DNA from: Planctomycetota bacterium
GTDB taxonomy: Bacteria; Planctomycetota; PUPC01; DSUN01
Assembly (NCBI GenBank): GCA_016872875.1
Contig: VGYW01000138.1
Location: 1-18,639, forward strand
Direction of reading: 5' to 3'
DNA length: 18,639 nucleotides
The position numbers and the translations under genes are program-made. Under the pieces are notes generated by a model. The model did not search any database, had not been told where the DNA came from, and was given only the letters and a program-made list of their open reading frames with translations. Below are positions 1 through 5,161 of the stretch, piece by piece. Each line of letters begins with the position of its first letter. Position 1 is the stretch's first letter.

Positions 1-57
1 CAGGCCTCCTCGAAGTGGAAGAAAAGAAGAGAACACGCTTCCACACATGGAGGCCTG
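1..57. repeat. Two-part inverted repeat at the window edge
   Basis: CAGGCCTCC at 1-9 is the exact reverse complement of 49-57, and GTGGAAG at 15-21 is the exact reverse complement of 38-44. Together they form a two-segment stem around an AG-rich loop. It lies in the part of the PFL-like frame that no longer resembles the family and is less G+C-rich than its surroundings. The element may extend beyond the edge. Confidence 0.6.
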
Positions 58-996
58 GTCCTTTACCTTTTGCAAGCGATCCTGATCAGATCGATCTAAA
101 AAGGTCGTCCGGATCATCATACCAGCCGAAGGGTCAACCGGCTCGGGCTGGCGGGCTTCGGGGCGCTGGTCGTCGGTGGTCTTCGCCCGCTCGTTGAACT
201 TCAGGCAGAAGCAGCCGACCAGCTCGAAGGCGCGGGCCATGTCCAGCCGGCCTGCCTCGAGGTCGGCCTTCAGGAAGGGCCAGGCGTACTGGTCGAGGCG
301 CCCCATCGCGTTCCCGTTCATCGTCGAGTGGAAGACCATGTGGAGGAGCCACACGCTCTGGAGCGCCTGCCAGAAGGAGAGCGCCGGCCCCGCGGGCGCC
401 TGACGCAGATTCGCCGCCATTTGGCGTAACTCGCCCGCGCGTTGGGGAGAAAAAAGATACCCGCTGTCTTTTTTCCCCGCCTCGGCGTTGCAGCGGGCGG
501 CGAGGCGGGACGCGAAGTCCGTCACGGCGTCGAGGGCGATGGCGACGGAATCGAGGAAAGCCGTCTCCTGCGGCGTTGCGGCGAGGGGGCGCTGGGCATC
601 GGCGTCGGCCCTGATGCCGCGGAGGCCCTTGGCGAGAAGGGTCGGGTAGTCGGGCACGACGTGGCCGAAGACGGAATGGATGCTGAGGCCGCGCTGGCGG
701 GCGGCCTCGCGTTCGGCATCGGTCACGTAGTCTGGGAAGCCCCATTCGGCGTGGAGGCGGGGCTCTTCGAGGGTCATCGAGCCGGCGAAGAGCTGGCCGT
801 GCCAGAGGCCGGTGGGCATCGCCGAGAGCTTGAGGGCGATGGCCCGCGCCTTGCGGACGGCGAGCGGCTTGGCCATGAAGCGCTCGCCGATGCGTGCGGG
901 GCACTCCCACCGCACGGGCGGCCGCTCCATCGCGTCGCGCACGCGGCGGCGGAGGTCCGCGAGCCGCGGCGTTTCGGCCGGAATCCAGTCGAGCAC
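1..996 (-). CDS. Glycyl-radical enzyme, pyruvate formate-lyase (PFL) domain, 3' part missing
   Basis: The frame is open from a GTG at 996 to the left edge (332 codons, no stop), so only the N-terminal part is present. PFL-like stretches are visible: HVVPDYPTLLAKGLRGIRAD near residue 134, MGRLDQYAWPFLKADLE near 235-251, and FCLKFNERAKTTDDQRPEAR near 262-281. These fit the PFL domain of the glycyl-radical family, whose members cleave or dehydrate small substrates with a protein radical. The radical glycine and active cysteine lie beyond the edge, so the substrate cannot be named. The GTG is chosen because an in-frame TGA lies 18 bases upstream and AGGAG sits 8 bases before it. A low-G+C palindrome is embedded near residues 173-185. 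Residues after about 293 no longer look like the family, so an insertion or disruption there is possible. No activating enzyme gene is in view. Confidence 0.8.
   Translation of the reverse strand, partial: MLDWIPAETPRLADLRRRVRDAMERPPVRWECPARIGERFMAKPLAVRKARAIALKLSAMPTGLWHGQLFAGSMTLEEPRLHAEWGFPDYVTDAEREAARQRGLSIHSVFGHVVPDYPTLLAKGLRGIRADADAQRPLAATPQETAFLDSVAIALDAVTDFASRLAARCNAEAGKKDSGYLFSPQRAGELRQMAANLRQAPAGPALSFWQALQSVWLLHMVFHSTMNGNAMGRLDQYAWPFLKADLEAGRLDMARAFELVGCFCLKFNERAKTTDDQRPEARQPEPVDPSAGMMIRTTFLDRSDQDRLQKVKDQASMCGSVFSSFLPLRGGL
444..478. repeat. A/T-rich palindrome inside the PFL-like coding frame
   Basis: GGGGAGAAAAAAGA (444-457) faces TCTTTTTTCCCC (467-478), giving a 12-bp stem with a 2-base bulge and a short G+C-rich loop. 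The homopolymeric runs contrast sharply with the surrounding G+C-rich codons. The frame stays open through it and reads GKKDSGYLFSP, which looks like inserted sequence rather than conserved enzyme. It is probably a small REP-like insertion tolerated in frame. Confidence 0.55.
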
Positions 997-1036
997 TGTC
1001 CTCTCTCCTGCTCAGCCATATCCGCCGGCCCCCATC

Positions 1037-1065
1037 ATGATCCCGCTCCTGCCCCTGCGAGTCAA
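1037..1065 (-). promoter_or_regulatory. Possible sigma-70-type promoter for the PFL-like gene
   Basis: Read on the minus strand, TTGACT (1060-1065) is separated by 17 bases from GATCAT (1037-1042). The -35 box is good and the -10 box weak (4 of 6). The distance to the GTG at 996 is about 40 bases. The rest of the 267-base divergent gap holds a small GTGCGA/TCGCAC hairpin near 1141; I see no convincing promoter for the helicase. Confidence 0.35.
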
Positions 1066-1263
1066 GCTGGTTTGCAATCCTCCGCCCGATCCGGTATGAT
1101 TTGAGCAGTGAAAAGTTATCGGGACATTTCCCAGACAGAGGTGCGAGCAGTCGCACGTGCAGCCCGGTTGGTTCCCGTCCTCGGTGGCCCCGCCTCGCCT
1201 GCCCTCCCGCCCGCCTCTGCCAAGCGTCCCTTGTTCCGCACCACTGCATGAGAGGCGCCAGGT

Positions 1264-2385
1264 TTGTCGAGTGAAGACGTTGGAGTGAAGTTCGCGCAGA
1301 TGCCGTTTTCGGAGAGGGTTCAGCAGGACATCGCGGCGGCCGGCTACGAGACGCCCACCCCGATCCAGGCGGAGTGCATCCCGCTCGCGCTATCGGGGCG
1401 CGACGTGATCGGCCTGGCCCAGACGGGCACGGGCAAGACGGCGGCGTTCGCGCTGCCGATCATCGAGCGGATGGCCCACCGCGTGGAGCTTGGCGCGCTG
1501 GTGCTGGCCCCCACGCGCGAGCTGGCGCAGCAGATTCACGGCGTCTTCGAGGCCCTCGGCCGCTCCAGCGGCATCCGAGCCGCCATCGTCGTCGGCGGCG
1601 TCCCCATGGACGAGGACTACAAGGCCCTGCGCTCCTGGCCCAACGTGCTCGTGGCGACCCCCGGCCGCCTGATTGACCACCTGAACTCACGCAGCGTGGT
1701 GCTCGACGAGATCGAGACGTTCGTGGTGGACGAGGCGGACCGCATGCACGACATGGGCTTCATCCCGCAGATACGCCGGATCATCGAGGCCCTGCCGAGC
1801 GAGCGGCAGACGCTGATGTTCACGGCCACGATGCCCGACGACGTCGAGCGGATCGCCCGGCGCCACATGCGCCAGCCCGAGCGCGTCCAGGTGGGCCGCA
1901 CGGCGCCCGTCGAGCGCGCCGTGCAGCAGCTCTTCGCCGTCGGCGAGCGCGAGAAGACACGCCTCCTGCTCGACCTGCTGAGGGGGACTGACGGGCGCGT
2001 GCTGGTCTTCGTCCGCACGAAGCGTGGGGTTGACCGCCTGGCCCGCGCCGTGAGCGGGCGGCACCGCCGCGTGGCCCGCCTCCACTCCGACCGCGCGCAG
2101 CCCGAACGCGACGAGGCCATGGCCGGCTTCCGCGAGGGGCGCTACCGCATCCTCATCGCCACCGACATCGCGGCCCGCGGCATTGACGTGGCCGACATCG
2201 AGCACGTGATCAACTACGACTTCCCGCGCTCGGCCGAGGACTACCTCCACCGCATCGGCCGCACGGCCCGTCTTGCCGCCAGCGGCCGGGCCACCAGCTT
2301 CGTCACCCGGGCCGAGCGGGGCACCCTGGCCTCCCTCGAGCGCCTCGTCGGCACCAAGCTCGCCCTCCTCACCGCAAACGCCTGA
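1264..2385 (+). CDS. DEAD-box ATP-dependent RNA helicase, RhlE-like
   Basis: A 373-residue DEAD-box helicase with every core motif: Q motif GYETPTPIQ (27-35), Walker A AQTGTGKT (52-59), PTRELAQQ (83-90), TPGR (132-135), VDEAD (155-159), FTAT in place of SAT (186-189), VLVFVRTK (246-253), ATDIAARGID (299-308) and HRIGRTAR (329-336, family usually HRIGRTGR). Such proteins unwind or remodel RNA in the cytoplasm during ribosome assembly and mRNA decay. It stops soon after the second RecA-like domain and lacks the basic C-terminal tail common in this family, so specificity may come from partners. The start is TTG: an in-frame TGA lies at 1249-1251 and GAGAGG (1250-1255) is 8 bases upstream. A GTG at 1285 is the alternative. 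It is transcribed alone, divergently from the PFL-like gene. Confidence 0.93.
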   Translation: MSSEDVGVKFAQMPFSERVQQDIAAAGYETPTPIQAECIPLALSGRDVIGLAQTGTGKTAAFALPIIERMAHRVELGALVLAPTRELAQQIHGVFEALGRSSGIRAAIVVGGVPMDEDYKALRSWPNVLVATPGRLIDHLNSRSVVLDEIETFVVDEADRMHDMGFIPQIRRIIEALPSERQTLMFTATMPDDVERIARRHMRQPERVQVGRTAPVERAVQQLFAVGEREKTRLLLDLLRGTDGRVLVFVRTKRGVDRLARAVSGRHRRVARLHSDRAQPERDEAMAGFREGRYRILIATDIAARGIDVADIEHVINYDFPRSAEDYLHRIGRTARLAASGRATSFVTRAERGTLASLERLVGTKLALLTANA

Positions 2386-2394
2386 CCGCCCCAC

Positions 2395-2436
2395 TCACTT
2401 CTCCTCGTAGGTCGTGATCTCATACTGTGTCAACCC
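2395..2436 (-). pseudogene. Possible 3'-end fossil of a secreted-protein gene
   Basis: Read on the minus strand, this stretch encodes GLTQYEITTYEEK followed by TGA. It resembles the C-terminus of the transglutaminase-like protein at 5162-7396 (ELEIATYEK, then stop). Upstream, where the rest of such a gene should be, there is only the palindrome array. I read it as the last codons of a deleted or displaced gene. It is short, so chance is possible. Confidence 0.3.
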
Positions 2437-2450
2437 CGCGCCCCTGACAC

Positions 2451-2696
2451 TTGGCCCACTATGGGCGCCTTGGCGATCCGGACGCATCCGGGGGCTTCCC
2501 GCCATAGTGGGCCAAGCTTATACCTGGTCCACTATGGGTAATCTGGCGATCCGGACGCATCCGGGGCCGTTTTCCCATAGTGGGCCAACTGCGCGCCTGA
2601 TGTTTGGCCCACTATGGGCGCCTTGGCGATCCGCACGCATCCGGGGGCCTTCTTCCCATACTGGCCAACTGCGCAGGCTCGTTGGCCCACTGTGGG
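2451..2696. repeat. Tandem array of nested 65-bp palindromes
   Basis: Three full units (2451-2515, 2524-2588, 2604-2668) and a fourth left arm (2682-2696) repeat every 73-80 bp. Each unit has outer arms TTGGCCCACTATGG and its reverse complement (14 bp, perfect in unit 1, near perfect in unit 2, degraded in unit 3). They enclose a conserved core with a small hairpin, CCGGA-CGCA-TCCGG (2478-2491, 2551-2564, and with one mismatch in unit 3). Each arm also contains its own dyad, CCCA-CTA-TGGG. Units are separated by 8-15 bases. The open frames crossing it are repeat-driven and not credible genes. The rest of 2386-3057 holds the possible fossil, a hairpin and a promoter. Confidence 0.9.
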
Positions 2697-2784
2697 CGGG
2701 CTCGCTCTCCGGGCGGCTCCGTTAGTTCTGGCACAAATGGGGACCGTCACCTATTCTGTCGAGGGGATTGACAGGGGGGCCGCG

Positions 2785-2811
2785 GCGTGGCATGCTCAGG
2801 CCATGCCACGC
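2785..2811. repeat. Perfect 10-bp hairpin
   Basis: GCGTGGCATG (2785-2794) pairs exactly with CATGCCACGC (2802-2811) around a 7-base loop. A TTGACA lies just upstream at 2768-2773, and a weak -10 (CATGCT) would fall inside the stem, so this could be an operator over a weak promoter. No T-run follows, so it is not a typical terminator. Confidence 0.6.
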
Positions 2812-2916
2812 ATCGCACGCACTTGTTCCTGACCTACAGAACCAGCTCTCTTCGGCCTGAAGCGAAAGAGGAAAGAAGAAAGACCTCACCCCACCCTCGT
2901 GGGAATCCCAGGATGC

Positions 2917-2945
2917 TTGACACCAGATCGCGATGCCACTATAAT
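2917..2945 (+). promoter_or_regulatory. Exact-consensus sigma-70-type promoter of the restriction-modification operon
   Basis: TTGACA (2917-2922), a 17-base spacer and TATAAT (2940-2945) match the housekeeping consensus at all 12 positions with ideal spacing. Transcription would begin near 2952, about 105 bases before the nuclease start. A short palindrome TGGGAATCCCA lies just upstream of the -35 box. A second dyad, TCCCAG (2945-2950) and CTGGGA (2965-2970), overlaps the -10 edge and start site, so a repressor site is possible. Confidence 0.75.
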
Positions 2946-3057
2946 CCCAGATACGTTTGTGTCCCTGGGAAGAGATGGCTCCAAGCTCGGCTGGAAGCGG
3001 CACGGCAAACTTGCTTGTTGCTGTTCCCGGCTGTAGCCAATTTCGGAGACGGATCGA

Positions 3058-3804
3058 TTGGCACCACGGCATAATCCCTTCAACGTAGGCACACAGGATT
3101 ACAGGGTGTTTGAGATCCTGGCCGATTGCCAATGGCACTCAAAGTGCGAGATTGAGTCAACAGGAAGTGGCGACCCGAACCGCAACCTGCAGAACATCAA
3201 GGACAGGGGGTGGCCGAAGGGCAAGGGCATGGAGGGACCCAAGAAACGGCACTGCGACAAGTGCGGGAAAGGCGAAAACCACTGGAGGCTGGTGAGTGAG
3301 AGCCCGGTGGACTTGCCCCGTACGAGGGGGTTATCGGGATCGCAGATCAGCGCGATCAAGGCGTTCCTCGGTTGCACTGATGCTTTCGATGGGCGCAAGT
3401 ATCCGCCTGGTGAACTTGAGGTCGACCACAAGATCCCCACGAAGCGGCTCCATGGGCCCGAGGTCGTGGACGAGACAACACCAAATTGGATGGACCAGTA
3501 CCAACTGCTCACCCGGGGCCACAATCTTGAAAAGAGGCAGGCGTGTAACAAGTGCGTGGCGACTGGTCGGCGACCGTTGGGCAAGTTCGTAGAAGGCGGG
3601 GATGACTATGATAGTCTGCATGGGTGCCGTGGGTGCTTCTACCACGATGCTGAGAAGTGGAGGGCGCACTTCGGCTCGCGTGGCGAGTCGCCCGTCTGCC
3701 CTGCATGTCTGAGCGCTATGCAGGCCGGGAATGTGACTTCGAGGCGCTTCTGCGCCTTGTGTGGCCGCGAGCTAGCACACACGCGAGAGGACAAGACGCG
3801 ATGA
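3058..3804 (+). CDS. HNH-type restriction endonuclease (probable type II)
   Basis: The 248-residue product has an HNH-like nuclease signature: LEVDHKIPTKRL (D123, H124) followed by HNLEKRQACNKC (H155, N156, C163, C166). Five CxxC pairs (C66/C69, C163/C166, C190/C193, C214/C217, C232/C235) suggest structural zinc sites. The N-terminus (QDYRVFEILADCQWHSKCEI) looks like a winged-helix segment. The following methyltransferase overlaps it in an ATGA arrangement, so I infer a restriction nuclease cutting the site its partner protects. The start is a TTG at 3058: an in-frame TAG lies at 3034-3036 and GGAG is 9 bases upstream. Base composition is visibly less G+C-rich than the flanking genes, consistent with transfer. 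I cannot name the recognition site, and a non-restriction HNH role is not excluded. Confidence 0.75.
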   Translation: MAPRHNPFNVGTQDYRVFEILADCQWHSKCEIESTGSGDPNRNLQNIKDRGWPKGKGMEGPKKRHCDKCGKGENHWRLVSESPVDLPRTRGLSGSQISAIKAFLGCTDAFDGRKYPPGELEVDHKIPTKRLHGPEVVDETTPNWMDQYQLLTRGHNLEKRQACNKCVATGRRPLGKFVEGGDDYDSLHGCRGCFYHDAEKWRAHFGSRGESPVCPACLSAMQAGNVTSRRFCALCGRELAHTREDKTR

Positions 3805-4667
3805 GAACCGACTGCATCTACTGTGCGGACGTATTGGCTGGGCTCGGCCAAATCCAGGATGGTTCCGTGCACTGCGCGATAACCTCCCCGCCGTACAATC
3901 TGGAGAAGCCCTACGGCGAGCATAGCGACGACCTCTCGGACTCAGCGTACCTTGCTTGGATGGACTCTGTCTGGCGGGAGACCTTTCGAACGTTGGTGCC
4001 GGGGGGCCGCCTCTGCATAAACATTGGCGAGAACAAGAGACACTATATTTCTATGCCGCACTTCGCCGCATTCATCCACAGCATCTGTGGGGAGCTTGGC
4101 GGTCTCTACAGGGGAACAGTCATCTGGAACAAGCACAGCGCCGCCAAGCACTGTGCTTGGGGAAGTTGGCGCTCATGCTCCAATCCGCACATTGTTCCAA
4201 GACACGAGTACATCATCATCTTCTCGAAGGGGACATGGAAGCTGGATGGAGACCCCTCACTGACCGACATGACGGCGGACGAGTTCATGGAGTGTACCCG
4301 AAGCGTTTGGGCATTTGGCACGGAAAGCCGCACAAAGATAGGGCATCCGGCCCCCTTCCCAGAGGCATTGCCTGAGCGGCTGATCAAGTTCCTCACCTAC
4401 CGAGGAGATGTCGTGCTCGACATGTTCGCGGGGAGCGGTACGGTCGGGGTGGTTGCTGCCAGGCTCGGAAGGCACTTCATCCTTATCGATAACTGCATGG
4501 AGTACTGCAAGCTGGCTCAAAGACGAATCGGAGAAGAGGCCAGTCTGTTTAGGGCTCTCGCCCCAGAGGTCATCGCGCTCGGGTGGCCACAGGACTCCGA
4601 GGCGGAACCAAGAAGCGGGGCCGGCGGAAGCCCTTCTGAGCACCGAGCTGCAAGTGTCAGCCATTGA
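3801..4667 (+). CDS. Site-specific DNA methyltransferase, SPPY type (probably N4-cytosine)
   Basis: A 288-residue S-adenosylmethionine-dependent amino-methyltransferase. The catalytic motif TSPPY (28-32) comes first and the AdoMet-binding motif DMFAGSGT (207-214) lies near the C-terminus, preceded by HPAPFPEALPERLIKF (182-197). That order is the beta-class arrangement, with target recognition in the middle. SPPY is typical of N4-cytosine enzymes, although some N6-adenine enzymes are close. The ATG overlaps the nuclease stop (ATGA), so translation is coupled and the pair forms one operon. This order places the nuclease first, but its weak TTG start may delay it relative to the methyltransferase. 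The last 40 or so residues show no recognisable motif. Composition is lower in G+C than the neighbours. Confidence 0.88.
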   Translation: MRTDCIYCADVLAGLGQIQDGSVHCAITSPPYNLEKPYGEHSDDLSDSAYLAWMDSVWRETFRTLVPGGRLCINIGENKRHYISMPHFAAFIHSICGELGGLYRGTVIWNKHSAAKHCAWGSWRSCSNPHIVPRHEYIIIFSKGTWKLDGDPSLTDMTADEFMECTRSVWAFGTESRTKIGHPAPFPEALPERLIKFLTYRGDVVLDMFAGSGTVGVVAARLGRHFILIDNCMEYCKLAQRRIGEEASLFRALAPEVIALGWPQDSEAEPRSGAGGSPSEHRAASVSH

Positions 4668-4796
4668 CCTCGGTAGCTCCGGGTGCGTCGAGGTCATCAT
4701 GTCGCCACCTCATTGCTGGCGGAACGGATCGAACCCGGGCAAGGGTTGCCTCCCCCTCCCCAGACCGCTGCTTGAAAAAGGAAGATAGGGGTCAAG

Positions 4797-4862
4797 TCTT
4801 TCTTTTTTCCTTTTCGCGCGCCTCCCAGTCGGTAGGTTTAGGTCTTTCTTTTCCGCGCGCCT
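4797..4862. repeat. Imperfect direct repeat, T-rich then GCGCGCC
   Basis: TCTTTCTTTT followed by CGCGCGCCT occurs at 4797-4823 and again at 4843-4862, the first copy with an 8-base insertion. The sequence just before it (AGATAGGGGTCAAG, 4784-4797) has the look of REP sequences mobilised by REP-associated transposases, but no transposase is present. The remainder of the 4668-5161 gap holds a CGCGTGG/CCACGCG hairpin (4940-4963) and the composite element at 4978. Confidence 0.5.
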
Positions 4863-4977
4863 TGCAGCAGCGATGGCACCGTGCCCCGCGCGGGGCGGAA
4901 AGGCCCCGCCCACGGGCGTGCTCAGAGGGAGACGAGAGCCGCGTGGTAGGTGTTGGCCACGCGTCGGAAGCCGCCCG

Positions 4978-5145
4978 CCTCTCCCTTGGGGAGAGGCCGC
5001 CCGCTCTCTTGTGAATGGGGCGGGCGGGTGAGGGTGCCTTCTGCGTTGCCCGGGGCAAGCCAAGCACCCTCACCCCAACCCTCTCCCCGAGGGAGAGGGG
5101 GAATGGTTGCCTCCTGCTAGACACGTAGACCGCGTGTCCCTACGG
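4978..5145 (+). repeat. Composite palindromic element, copy A
   Basis: About 168 bases, near-identical in inverted orientation to 7465-7622. In order it holds a palindrome at the left end (CTCTCCCTTGGGGAGAG), a long-range pair (GGGTGAGGGTGC facing GCACCCTCACCC), a second palindrome (CCCTCTCCCCGAGGGAGAGG) and a shared tail ending CCCTACGG. It has no coding capacity. It lies just downstream of the transglutaminase-like gene and may help end its transcript. Confidence 0.85.
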
Positions 5146-5161
5146 CTCTGCCCAACAGGGG

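Noticed and set aside
134..1249. A long Arg/Pro-rich minus-strand frame covering the PFL-like gene
   Set aside because: It is a G+C-driven shadow; the frame starting at 996 has clear PFL-family motifs.
2451..2696. CRISPR array
   Set aside because: The repeats are 65-bp palindromes separated by only 8-15 bases with similar spacer sequence, and no cas genes are present.
2414..2832. Small open frames across the palindrome array
   Set aside because: Their sequence is simply the translated repeat, with no ribosome site and no family resemblance.
2787..3074. A 95-codon plus-strand frame upstream of the nuclease
   Set aside because: It begins before the consensus promoter, has no ribosome site and no recognisable features.
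4868..4915. Terminator after the methyltransferase from CCCCGCGCGGGG and neighbouring GGCCCCGCC
   Set aside because: The pairs overlap, no T-run follows and it lies 200 bases beyond the stop codon.
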